Part shown: piece after piece, positions 49,237 through 57,276 of the stretch | Numbering within the stretch: position 1 is the stretch's first letter | Layout of the letters: every line of letters begins with the position of its first letter | NCBI RefSeq assembly: GCF_013407145.1 | Contig: NZ_CP026993.1 | Coordinates: 496,001 to 560,000 of the forward strand | DNA: 64,000 bases | DNA from: Nitrosopumilus cobalaminigenes | GTDB lineage: Archaea; Thermoproteota; Nitrososphaeria; Nitrososphaerales; Nitrosopumilaceae | Reading direction: 5' to 3' | Made by a program: the position numbers and the translations under genes | The notes under the pieces: model-generated | The model's input: the letters and a program-made list of their open reading frames with translations, nothing else | What the model was told of the DNA's origin: nothing | The model's database searches: none

Positions 49237-49581
49237 ATGTCTGATGAATTCATTGCTGTTGCTTCTAAAGAAGTGAATGACGATATTGAATCATTAGAAA
49301 ATATTTTGAAATCTTGCTCTGATGATAATGATGTTGTCAAAAATTCCAGTTTGTTTCAAAAACATACTCATAAAATTAAAGGCCTTGCCCCGATGATGGG
49401 AAAAGAATCCTTGGGCAGTTTTTCATCATCTCTTGATGATTTATTCAAAAAGATGATTGATGGTACTCATTATGATGGCATTTTTGCTGCAATATCTGAA
49501 TCTGTCATTACAATGAAAAAATCCATGAATGAGCCTGAATTTAATTTTAGTCAAATTTCTGATAAAATCAAACAATTTTAG
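49237..49581 (+). CDS. HPt phosphotransfer protein
   Basis: 114 residues from ATG 49237 (an earlier ATG at 49210 is possible). A four-helix-bundle pattern with 'FQKHTHKIKGLAPMMG', where the central His is followed by KIKG, matches HPt domains that relay phosphate between response regulators. It is divergent from the kinase and followed by a CheY-like receiver 50 bp later. Confidence 0.75.
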   Translation: MSDEFIAVASKEVNDDIESLENILKSCSDDNDVVKNSSLFQKHTHKIKGLAPMMGKESLGSFSSSLDDLFKKMIDGTHYDGIFAAISESVITMKKSMNEPEFNFSQISDKIKQF

Positions 49582-49632
49582 TCAAATTTTCAATGCTGAA
49601 GTTTTTTAATATGGCATTTTAAATTATAGTTG

Positions 49633-49989
49633 ATGGCAAAAATCTTGATTGCAGATGATTCTGATGCAATTCGTTTGGTCTTAAAAGATATTTTGTCAAT
49701 TGGTGAACATGAAATAGTTGGAGAGGCAACTGATGGGGCAGAAGCTGTAACTTTCTATAAACAACACAACCCTCAAATTTTACTACTTGATTTGGCAATG
49801 CCAAAAAAAGATGGATTCACTGTTGTTAAAGAAGTAATTGAATATGATCCTAAAGCAAAAATTATTTTGATCACTGCTAGTGATGATCAAAAAGTAATTC
49901 AGCAATGCTTGGATCACGGTGCATCATCTTATATCTCAAAACCATTTGATTTTAATGGTGTTTTAGAATCAATAAAGTCTCTAACTTAA
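49633..49989 (+). CDS. CheY-like response regulator receiver
   Basis: 118 residues, the size of a lone receiver. 'KILIADDSDAIRLVL' supplies the acidic pair, 'ILLLDLAMPKKDG' the phospho-Asp, 'ILITASDD' the Thr/Ser switch and 'YISKPFDF' the conserved Lys. There is no output domain. Together with the HPt and histidine kinase it forms a phosphorelay module of a kind expanded in thaumarchaea. Confidence 0.88.
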   Translation: MAKILIADDSDAIRLVLKDILSIGEHEIVGEATDGAEAVTFYKQHNPQILLLDLAMPKKDGFTVVKEVIEYDPKAKIILITASDDQKVIQQCLDHGASSYISKPFDFNGVLESIKSLT

Positions 49990-50022
49990 GAAAGCAATTT
50001 AGGGAATAAAATAATTAAAAAA

Positions 50023-51855
50023 TTGATTAATAATTTGTCAAAAATTGTATCTGATACTAGTGTAATAATTAACGGTCAACTTTTATCCCAAATTGAATCT
50101 GGTGCCGTCAGAAATTCTGAAATCATTATCCCTCAAGCTGTTTTTGATGAGCTTCAATCACAGGCATCTAAAAAAAGAGAACAAGGATTTGTCGGTCTTG
50201 AGAAAATTAGAAAATTAAAATTATTATCTGGAAGTCATGGGTTAACTGTAATTGTCGGTGGGTCTCATCCAACTTCTGATGATGTGAAACTTGCAAGCAG
50301 TGGTAGAATTGATTCACTAATTGTTGATATGGCCAAACAAAATAATGCAATTTTATACACTTCTGATCGTGTGCAACATTTAGTTGCACAGGCTGAAGAT
50401 GTTGAAACTGTTTTCTTAAAATCTGAAATAAAGAATGAGTCTTTAGAATTTCTCAAATTCTTTGATTCAGAAACTATGAGCATACATCTTAAGGAGAATC
50501 AGTGTCCCTTGGCCAAAAAAGGCAAACCCGGAGAATTTGTTTTAACAAAATTAAACGATGAACTTCTTTCAAAAGATTATTTGGAAATGATGTCCTCTCA
50601 AATTTTAGATCTTGTAAATGTGTATGATTCTAGCACTTTGGAAATATCAAAAACTGGTGCATCTGTAGTTCAACATGAAGACTATCGAATTGCAATTACC
50701 TATCCTCCTTTTTCAGAATCTTTTGAAATAACCATAGTTCATCCAATTGTAAAAATGTCTCTTGATGATTACACTATATCTGAAAAATTAATGGAAAGAT
50801 TTTCTGATAGTGCAGAAGGTATTGTAATTTCTGGTTCACCCGGCTCTGGAAAAAGTACGTTGGCATCTGGCCTTGCAAATTTTTATAACAACAAAGGAAA
50901 AATTGTTAAAACATTTGAATCTCCACGTGATTTGCAAGTTGATTCTGGAATAACACAGTACAGTAAACTAGATGGAAGTTTTGATAACTCTGCAGATATT
51001 TTATTACTTGTCCGGCCTGATTATACTATTTTTGATGAAGTAAGAAGACGGGAAGATTTTACCACCTTTGCTGATTTGAGATTAACTGGAGTTGGAATGG
51101 TTGGTGTTGTACATGCAAATTCTCCCTTGGATGCAATTCAGCGCTTCATTGGAAAAATTGAACTAGGAATTATTCCTAATGTTTTGGATACTGTGGTTTT
51201 CGTAAAAGATGGAGGAATTCAAAAAGTCTATGACTTGGAATTAAAGGTTAAAGTTCCTACTGGGATGACTGAATCTGATTTAGCAAGACCTGTAATAGAA
51301 ATTAGAAATTTTGAAGACAATACACTAGAACATGAAATTTACACTTTTGGTGAGGAAAATGTCATTGTACCCGTAGGTAAAAAAACAGAAAAAATAGGAA
51401 TTGAAAAACTTGCTGAGGATAAAATTAAAGAAACTTTCAGACAATATGACCCACGCGCAGAAGTTGAAATTTTAACTGATAATCGTGTCAAAGTCATGGT
51501 TGACGAACAATACATTGCATCAATCATTGGTAGAGGTGGTTCAAACATTAATGATATTGAAAAATTACTCAATGTACACATTGATGTTGTTGAAAAAACA
51601 TCTAATGATATTTCAATGACTTCAAATGATTTACCCTTTAGTTTTTCAGAATCCAAAACGGCATTGCTTTTAACTGTAAATAGAGATTTTACAGCAATGC
51701 ATGCTGATATCTATGCAAATGAAAAATTCATTGCATCAGTTAGGATTGGAAAGAAAGGACAAATTAAAATTCCAAAACGTTCTGATGTTGCACGAAACTT
51801 GATGGATTTAACATCTTCTCAAAATGAAATCAAAATTTTCCTTAAAGATTTTTAA
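50023..51855 (+). CDS. PIN domain-ATPase-KH fusion protein
   Basis: 610 residues. Order: PIN-like domain (about 8-125, acidic 'VSDTSVIING' and 'DSLIVDMAK'), a VirB11/PilT-type ATPase with Walker A 'GSPGSGKST' (about 275) and 'LLVRPDYTIFDEVRR' (Walker B region), and a KH domain with 'IIGRGGSNIN' (about 505). This combination is archaeal-typical; members are thought to act on RNA, but the role is not settled. Its end overlaps the convergent MntR-like gene by 14 bases. Confidence 0.82.
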   Translation: MINNLSKIVSDTSVIINGQLLSQIESGAVRNSEIIIPQAVFDELQSQASKKREQGFVGLEKIRKLKLLSGSHGLTVIVGGSHPTSDDVKLASSGRIDSLIVDMAKQNNAILYTSDRVQHLVAQAEDVETVFLKSEIKNESLEFLKFFDSETMSIHLKENQCPLAKKGKPGEFVLTKLNDELLSKDYLEMMSSQILDLVNVYDSSTLEISKTGASVVQHEDYRIAITYPPFSESFEITIVHPIVKMSLDDYTISEKLMERFSDSAEGIVISGSPGSGKSTLASGLANFYNNKGKIVKTFESPRDLQVDSGITQYSKLDGSFDNSADILLLVRPDYTIFDEVRRREDFTTFADLRLTGVGMVGVVHANSPLDAIQRFIGKIELGIIPNVLDTVVFVKDGGIQKVYDLELKVKVPTGMTESDLARPVIEIRNFEDNTLEHEIYTFGEENVIVPVGKKTEKIGIEKLAEDKIKETFRQYDPRAEVEILTDNRVKVMVDEQYIASIIGRGGSNINDIEKLLNVHIDVVEKTSNDISMTSNDLPFSFSESKTALLLTVNRDFTAMHADIYANEKFIASVRIGKKGQIKIPKRSDVARNLMDLTSSQNEIKIFLKDF

Positions 51856-52306
51856 AATTATCGATAATTTTTGGATTTGCTTTTAGAAAAGTAATAAATT
51901 TTCTTAATTGTTTGATTGTTTTTGGGTTTAGGTGATGTTCTATCCCTTCTGTATCTTGGTTTGCAGTATCATATCCAACTCCTAAGATTTCAAAAAATTC
52001 TAACAATATTCCGTGTTTTTGTCTAATCCCTTCTGCAATTTTGATTCCTTTATTTGTTAGATTTATTCCGTGATATTTCTCATATTCCAAAAACCCATTT
52101 TCATCCAATCTTTGAAGCATTTTGGTAACACTGGGTGCACTAACATTCATGTATCTTGAAATGTCTAATGTTGTTGCATATCCTTTTAACTCAACTAATT
52201 CTGAAATTATTTCCAAATAATCTTCCATTCTTGTACTTGAACGTGTTCTCTCTGATTGATGTGCAGCTTTGATTGAATCTAGTCTTTTGTAATTTTTAGA
52301 CTTCAT
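51842..52306 (-). CDS. MntR/DtxR-type metal-dependent regulator (backbone copy)
   Basis: 154 residues. N-terminal winged helix ('EDYLEIISELVELKGYATTLDISRYMNVSAPSVTKMLQRLDENGFLEYEKYHGINLT') and metal/dimer region with 'DTEGIEHHLNPKTIKQLRKF', close in layout to MntR. Unlike the element's DtxR it lacks the Cys/His tail 'CPHDHEIPMG'. No copy of the element's palindrome is near it. Presumably it governs Mn or Fe uptake. Confidence 0.8.
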   Translation of the reverse strand: MKSKNYKRLDSIKAAHQSERTRSSTRMEDYLEIISELVELKGYATTLDISRYMNVSAPSVTKMLQRLDENGFLEYEKYHGINLTNKGIKIAEGIRQKHGILLEFFEILGVGYDTANQDTEGIEHHLNPKTIKQLRKFITFLKANPKIIDNFKNL

Positions 52307-52440
52307 GTTATCTTTGTAACTAAATTAAATCTAGTATAATTGGGTGTCTTTTGACTTGGATTTGGTTACTCTTTGTTGACTTGAAAGTGACCGTAGTTGA
52401 TCTTTGATTCTTAACTAATTTCTTCTAAATCTAGGTTGGA

Positions 52441-52791
52441 ATGGTTGATCCCCTAAAGGCACGTCTAGATAAATTACGAAAATTCTCTGATTCTGCTAAA
52501 AGAAGAGCCAGCTTATACGCTGAAGTCTCAACTATGGATGACAAACATACTGCCCGTTCATTAGGAGCACTTCAAAAAGCACCTGCTCCTGGAAAAAAAC
52601 TCCAAAAAATTGGGTTTTTGATGTTATGGGTCCCTGAACCTACTGGTGTTACATGTGCTATAGGAGGTCCAATGATAGTTGCCGGGCGATACCTTGACAA
52701 AAAGTACAATGGTTCAACACTTCATGATATTGGTCATCAGACAAAAAATACAATGTCTTCGATTTCTGATTTTAAGAATTCTGTAATGTAA
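52441..52791 (+). CDS. Conserved-looking protein with hydrophobic Gly/Pro-rich middle
   Basis: 116 residues, ATG start. A basic N-terminal helix ('DPLKARLDKLRKFSDSAKRRA') is followed by a hydrophobic middle with 'GFLMLWVPEPTGVTCAIGGPMIVAGRYLDKKY'. It is too short and Pro/Gly-rich for a certain membrane helix. No family recognised. Confidence 0.5.
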   Translation: MVDPLKARLDKLRKFSDSAKRRASLYAEVSTMDDKHTARSLGALQKAPAPGKKLQKIGFLMLWVPEPTGVTCAIGGPMIVAGRYLDKKYNGSTLHDIGHQTKNTMSSISDFKNSVM

Positions 52792-52830
52792 TCTCCCTTA
52801 GTTTTTAAAAGGATTGAAACAAATTCCTTT

Positions 52831-53322
52831 ATGACTACTCGTGCACAAGCATTAATCCCAATTACGATTGCTGCTGTAATTATTGGTGTTATTGGAATGC
52901 TTACTCTTCCAAGTGACAGTAAACTTGAATCTGTTGAATTTCCACGAGGAACGATATTGGTTGATGATGTTGCGCTTGAAGTTCAAATTGCAGATTCTGA
53001 ACCAAGACGTGTACGTGGATTAATGTTTCAAGATCAATTGCCTCCTGATCAAGGAATGATTTTTGTTTTCAAGGAACCTGGGTTGTATTCTTTATGGATG
53101 CTTAACATGCAATTTCCTTTGGATATGATTTGGTTTGATCTTGATGGAAATGTTGTACATATTGAAAAAAATGTACCTCCTTGCAAAACTGCATTAGAAA
53201 TTACTACTTGTCAGAGTGTTGTACCTGATGATGACGCATCGTATATTCTTGAAGTGACATCTGGATTTATAGATCAAAACAATATCACAAAAGATTCTAA
53301 ATTAACAATTATCTCTATTTGA
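52831..53322 (+). CDS. DUF192 secreted or membrane-anchored protein
   Basis: 163 residues. An N-terminal hydrophobic helix (about 8-28) anchors or exports the protein; then the DUF192 pattern 'EVQIADSEPRRVRGLMFQDQLPPDQGMIFVFKEPGLYSLWMLNMQFPLDMIWFD' and 'ASYILEVTSGFI'. The family has a beta-barrel fold and no settled function. ATG start. Confidence 0.8.
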   Translation: MTTRAQALIPITIAAVIIGVIGMLTLPSDSKLESVEFPRGTILVDDVALEVQIADSEPRRVRGLMFQDQLPPDQGMIFVFKEPGLYSLWMLNMQFPLDMIWFDLDGNVVHIEKNVPPCKTALEITTCQSVVPDDDASYILEVTSGFIDQNNITKDSKLTIISI

Positions 53323-53362
53323 TATTGCAAAAACTTATCTTTGAATACGAATTTTCTAAATT

Positions 53363-53995
53363 ATGAATAAATTTATTCTAATCTCTATTCCTGTAGTAAT
53401 TGGAATAATAATTTTATCTTCTTTATTGATATCTAACAATGAATCTGTTGAACCTGAATCTAATTTAATTTATGATGCTGGTTTTACCTATTATGATATT
53501 GAAAAAATTCGAAATATTTTAGCAGAACAAAATATTTTTGTTTCTTCTCCTACTGCAATTACTGATCAAACGATTGATCAATATTGTACTTATTTCCAAA
53601 AAGGACTTCCTAGATCTGTAGAGTATTGTACAACTACTGCTGTAGTGAATGCTGATGGTGATACAATAGGGAATATCAATATTGGTGGTAATACTCAATC
53701 TCCTATTTTGGCAATTGCTAATCTTGAAACATCCTCCCTAGAGTCAAATCAAGAGGAAACAATTGCAGTGTTTAAAACTATGATTGAGACACTTGTTTGT
53801 GATTGTTGGGATGAAAAAAAATCTGCAGATTATGAATCTGTTACTGACTGGATGGAAGGTGTTAGAACGTTTTATTATGATTCAGACCAACGTAGCATAA
53901 CATCAAAAATTGATAATTTGGCTGATCATGAAATATTCTTAGAAATCACTACTATGGATAACTCTGTTTTGCAGACATTAATTATTCTAAAGTAG
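53363..53995 (+). CDS. Membrane-anchored extracytoplasmic protein
   Basis: 210 residues. An N-terminal hydrophobic helix (about 3-23), followed by an outside domain rich in Asn, Thr and acidic residues, with four Cys in pairs ('QYCTYFQ', 'EYCTTTAVV', 'LVCDCWDEKK'). It lies between the DUF192 and TSUP genes on the same strand. Function unknown. Confidence 0.55.
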   Translation: MNKFILISIPVVIGIIILSSLLISNNESVEPESNLIYDAGFTYYDIEKIRNILAEQNIFVSSPTAITDQTIDQYCTYFQKGLPRSVEYCTTTAVVNADGDTIGNINIGGNTQSPILAIANLETSSLESNQEETIAVFKTMIETLVCDCWDEKKSADYESVTDWMEGVRTFYYDSDQRSITSKIDNLADHEIFLEITTMDNSVLQTLIILK

Positions 53996-54032
53996 TTTAA
54001 TTATATGATGGATTTCTTTGATTGATGCTATT

Positions 54033-54803
54033 ATGATTGATCAACTATGGCTTATTGTATTAGGATTTGGTGCAGGAATTCTAGGTTCTATGATTGGTCT
54101 TGGTGGTGGAATAATTGTTGTTCCTGTTTTAACATTTTTGGGGTTTTCACCAACAGTTGCAGCAAGTAATAGTTTGTTTGCTGCATTAAGTAATGCTACT
54201 GCATCTACAATTTCATATTCCAAACAAAAACGAATTGATTACTCTTTGGGTATTAAACTTGGATTACTTTCAATACCTGGTACTGTTTTAGGTGCAATTG
54301 TTTCTACTGACATTGCACCTGATCTTTTTAAAATTTTATTTGGATTTGTATTAATTGCATCTGCAGCATATATTTTTCTCCGGAAACAAATTGAAACTAA
54401 AGAAAAAATAATTTCAAAACAAATAATGATTTTTGCTATAGGTGCCAGTTTCTTTGCAGGCGTTATTTCTTCTTTCTTTGGAATTGGTGGTGGTATTGTC
54501 TTTGTTCCTTTGATGGTAGTTGGAATGGGAATGGCAATGAAAAAAGCTGCACCTACATCACAATTGATTTTATTATTTGCGTCTTTCTCTGGAGTAGTTG
54601 TACATAGTCTACTTGGGCATCCTGACTTTATTCAAGCTGGATTGTTAGCAATTGGTTCTTTTATCGGTGGACTAGTTGGTGCAAGATTATCTATTGATGT
54701 TAAGGAGAGATATTTACAAATCCTAGTCTCAGTTGTGATTTTAATTGCCGCTGCAAAATTGTTTATTGATTCCATGTCTGTAAATATTTCATTAGGATTT
54801 TAG
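54033..54803 (+). CDS. TSUP (TauE/SafE) family sulfite/sulfonate exporter-like
   Basis: From ATG 54033 (TTG 54018 is an alternative) 256 residues with about eight hydrophobic segments. The duplicated motif 'GFGAGILGSMIGLGGGIIVVPVLTFLGFSP' and 'GVISSFFGIGGGIVFVPLMVVG' is the TSUP signature. Family members move sulfur compounds such as sulfite, sulfoacetate or thiosulfate. The substrate here is unknown. Confidence 0.85.
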   Translation: MIDQLWLIVLGFGAGILGSMIGLGGGIIVVPVLTFLGFSPTVAASNSLFAALSNATASTISYSKQKRIDYSLGIKLGLLSIPGTVLGAIVSTDIAPDLFKILFGFVLIASAAYIFLRKQIETKEKIISKQIMIFAIGASFFAGVISSFFGIGGGIVFVPLMVVGMGMAMKKAAPTSQLILLFASFSGVVVHSLLGHPDFIQAGLLAIGSFIGGLVGARLSIDVKERYLQILVSVVILIAAAKLFIDSMSVNISLGF

Positions 54804-54855
54804 CCTCGCTAATCTTTTTGTGTTTTTATACTAATTTTGTAATACATATTGTTCG

Positions 54856-54900
54856 TTAGGTCTTATGACCTAAGGGCGGGGGAGACTAGTCGGCTCTCCT
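54856..54900 (+). ncRNA. Candidate GC-rich structured small RNA
   Basis: TTAGGTC (54856-54862) and GACCTAA (54867-54873) form a perfect hairpin with a TTAT loop. GGAGA (54881-54885) and TCTCC (54895-54899) form a second stem, joined by GGGCGGG. T-rich sequence follows from 54903. A TATA-like box (about 54828-54836) is at the right distance for a start near 54856. In an AT-rich intergenic region this compact GC island suggests a small RNA, without an ORF. Other bases of the 54804-55058 gap are featureless. Confidence 0.45.
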
Positions 54901-55058
54901 GTATTTTTACTTTCTATATTGATTTTGCACATATGTTTTCTTAAATCTAGTTTTCTATTAAAAAGAAATTCCCATATTTGGGACTTAATACTATAAGATA
55001 ATAAGATAAAGTATGATTACCATATTAGAGTAAATTATGACGATGAATTTGGGGTTTA

Positions 55059-55670
55059 ATGTACATGGTTAGTTGTATTGTGATAGATGACGATGTAGAT
55101 ATCGTTGATGTCTTTTGTGAATTGTTGAATGTAGTTAATGTTGATGTACTAGGAATTGGAACTGATGGTAATGATGCGTTAACTTTGTATGAGAAACACC
55201 GTCCTGACATTGTTTTTACTGATTTACAAATGGATAGATGTGATGGGTATCATGTAGTCGAAACAATCAAAGATGTTTATCCTAAAGCAAAAATTGCAGT
55301 AATTACTGGTGATCTTAATGCAACATCCTCACTAATCCTTAATTTATTGAAGATACCTATAATCAAAAAACCATTTGACACTCATGAAATTAAACAACTA
55401 ATCAATGATATCTTCTTAATAGATCATACGATGCCTTCTTCATTTGAGATTCAATACAAATTCCTAAATGACGTGAATGTTTATTCTTGCAATGTTAATT
55501 ATCAACAATATAGAAATTTCAAATCATTGCCTGTCATAGAAGAATGCCTAGTCATAGATTCTAGTAAAGGTGATCTCTCTAATCTCAATGAAATGGAAAA
55601 TGCCCTTCAATTAGCAGTAAAAAATGATGTTACCTCTATCCGTAAATTATCGGAGATTGTTCCTGAATGA
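55059..55670 (+). CDS. Response regulator receiver with short output region
   Basis: 203 residues (ATG 55059, or 55065). A receiver domain (about 1-120) has 'VIDDDVDIVDVF' (acidic pocket), 'IVFTDLQMDRCDGY' (phospho-Asp) and 'IKKPFDT' (Lys). The C-terminal ~80 residues are unlike known DNA-binding domains. The winged-helix gene follows 52 bp later. Confidence 0.8.
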   Translation: MYMVSCIVIDDDVDIVDVFCELLNVVNVDVLGIGTDGNDALTLYEKHRPDIVFTDLQMDRCDGYHVVETIKDVYPKAKIAVITGDLNATSSLILNLLKIPIIKKPFDTHEIKQLINDIFLIDHTMPSSFEIQYKFLNDVNVYSCNVNYQQYRNFKSLPVIEECLVIDSSKGDLSNLNEMENALQLAVKNDVTSIRKLSEIVPE

Positions 55671-55730
55671 CTCTGAGAATGACTTCATGTATTTGGAATA
55701 TTAATATGAAAGTATTAACAAATGAGAATT

Positions 55731-56342
55731 ATGGCTGAAATAGATACTTTTTTTGCACCCTCACTTGAAAAGATGATTCGAGATAATCTGGGTGATACTA
55801 CGTATCACAGTATTCAAAATCGCCTATTTGAAAAATATGGTGCATCGATCACTGAATCTATAATTGATTTTAGAAAATTAGATTCTGTTCTTAGAGAATT
55901 TTTTGGTGCAGGAGCTGAAGGTTTAGAAAAGAAATTCTTGGATAAGATTTGTTGTATTAAATCTAAACAAGATAAAGCTGAAAATAGATTTACTATATCT
56001 GATCCTGAAATCAGTCAATCAATTCTAAAAGCATTCAGTGATGATGAAATGTCAAAAATTCTCAATGCCTCTATTGGAGAACCTTGGACTATTTCCGAAA
56101 TCTTAGAAAAATTAAACATTCCTACAACATCTGGTTATAGAAAAATTAATTTATTGATTGAACAAGGACTGTTGGTAAAATCTGGGTATGACTTTACAAC
56201 AAATAGACGAACTGTTGACAAATACAAATCACTATTCGATAATGTGAATATTGATTTCAACAATAAAGTTACAGTGAATGTGCAATTTACACCTGAAGTC
56301 ATTGAGAATAGTACTGTATTACAAACAGTCTATAGTAACTAA
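55731..56342 (+). CDS. ArsR-like winged-helix regulator with helical N-terminal domain
   Basis: 203 residues from ATG 55731 (55722 also possible). About 100 N-terminal residues form a helical domain ('FFAPSLEKMIRDNLGDTTYHSIQNRLFEKYGASITESIIDFRKLDSVLREFFGAGAEGLEKK'). A winged helix follows ('LNASIGEPWTISEILEKLNIPTTSGYRKINLLIEQGLLVKSGYDF'). Proteins of this layout are numerous in thaumarchaea. Paired with the receiver gene, it may be its effector. Confidence 0.65.
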   Translation: MAEIDTFFAPSLEKMIRDNLGDTTYHSIQNRLFEKYGASITESIIDFRKLDSVLREFFGAGAEGLEKKFLDKICCIKSKQDKAENRFTISDPEISQSILKAFSDDEMSKILNASIGEPWTISEILEKLNIPTTSGYRKINLLIEQGLLVKSGYDFTTNRRTVDKYKSLFDNVNIDFNNKVTVNVQFTPEVIENSTVLQTVYSN

Positions 56343-56552
56343 AATAATTTTTATTCTAAATGAATTGATAATAATTATTTTATTTTATATCTGATCTGCT
56401 TTTTATTTTTAGTTTAAAAATTTCATTATACCTATTGTGAAAAATATATTGGTATCTGCAGAAAACTTTTCCTAAATAACAAATTTGCTTACTTTGTTCC
56501 CTCTCAAACCCTATTTGATAAATCACAATATGATCATAATAGACTAACCCTG

Positions 56553-56690
56553 ATGTTATCTTATGATGAAATACTTATTGAAAAATCTAAATTAGCTGCT
56601 ATGTATGTGACTCCTGAATCTGATAGACTCTCTGGAAAATTTGAATATTTGATAATTCTTTGTGCTGATACAACACTGCCTGAAAATTAA
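56553..56690 (+). CDS. Small hypothetical protein (45 aa)
   Basis: ATG 56553, TAA 56688-56690; 'MLSYDEILIEKSKLAAMYV' then 'SDRLSGKFEYLIILCADTTLPEN'. Amphipathic, protein-like. It lies in the 479-bp gap at 56343-56821, otherwise featureless apart from the next candidate. Confidence 0.35.
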   Translation: MLSYDEILIEKSKLAAMYVTPESDRLSGKFEYLIILCADTTLPEN

Positions 56691-56752
56691 TTTTGAAATC
56701 TTTAGTATGATTCCTACGACTCTGTTAAATACAAAAATTACCTGATAATTAT

Positions 56753-56815
56753 ATGACTATTTTATACGTCCCAATAAGACCTTCAAGAAGAAATGATGAA
56801 GAATTAGAAGATTAG
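56753..56815 (+). CDS. Putative 20-aa peptide
   Basis: ATG 56753, TAG 56813-56815, 'TILYVPIRPSRRNDEELED'. A short basic then acidic peptide, preceded by a TATA-like AT-rich stretch. Weak evidence. Confidence 0.25.
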   Translation: MTILYVPIRPSRRNDEELED

Positions 56816-56821
56816 TTTTTA

Positions 56822-57274
56822 CTATTTTGGCGTTTCTTTTTTAATCCTGTAGATGTTTCTCTTTGAAATAACAACTATGTCATTGTCCTGTGACATTCCT
56901 TCATAATCTATAGATATTTTTCCAAATTCATCGTCAATGTCATTTGTTTCTGATACTGTAAATTTTAATTTTAAAACTTGATCCGTGTATAGTGGTTTGA
57001 GAAATCTAGTGTTTCTATTTTCCCACTTTGGATCTCCGTCTGTTCCCAGAAAAATAATGTCATTCCCGTAAATCTGATTTAGTCTTGTAAATTCTCCTTC
57101 CATTCTTGATAAAATTGCTCTGCCTGAAACTAGTTGCTGTTCTCCTTTCTTTTTATTTTCTAGAAATGCATTTCTTACTCTAGAAAATTTAAGGTATTCT
57201 TCTAATTCTTTATCTGAAATACTGCATGTGGAATAAAATGAGTCTCCTACTCTGAATTCAGAAAATTTTTTCAT
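56822..57274 (-). CDS. Hot-dog fold protein, MaoC-dehydratase-like
   Basis: 150 residues. 'FSEFRVGDSFYSTCSISDKELEEYLKFSRVRNAF' resembles the opening of MaoC-like hydratases, and 'VSGRAILSRMEGEFTRL' the central helix, where the catalytic Asp/His pair usually lies; the His is not obvious. It starts three bases after the tandem-SDR gene ends. Together they could form a fatty-acyl-like or 3-hydroxyacyl pathway step. Confidence 0.55.
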   Translation of the reverse strand: MKKFSEFRVGDSFYSTCSISDKELEEYLKFSRVRNAFLENKKKGEQQLVSGRAILSRMEGEFTRLNQIYGNDIIFLGTDGDPKWENRNTRFLKPLYTDQVLKLKFTVSETNDIDDEFGKISIDYEGMSQDNDIVVISKRNIYRIKKETPK

Positions 57275-57276
57275 TA

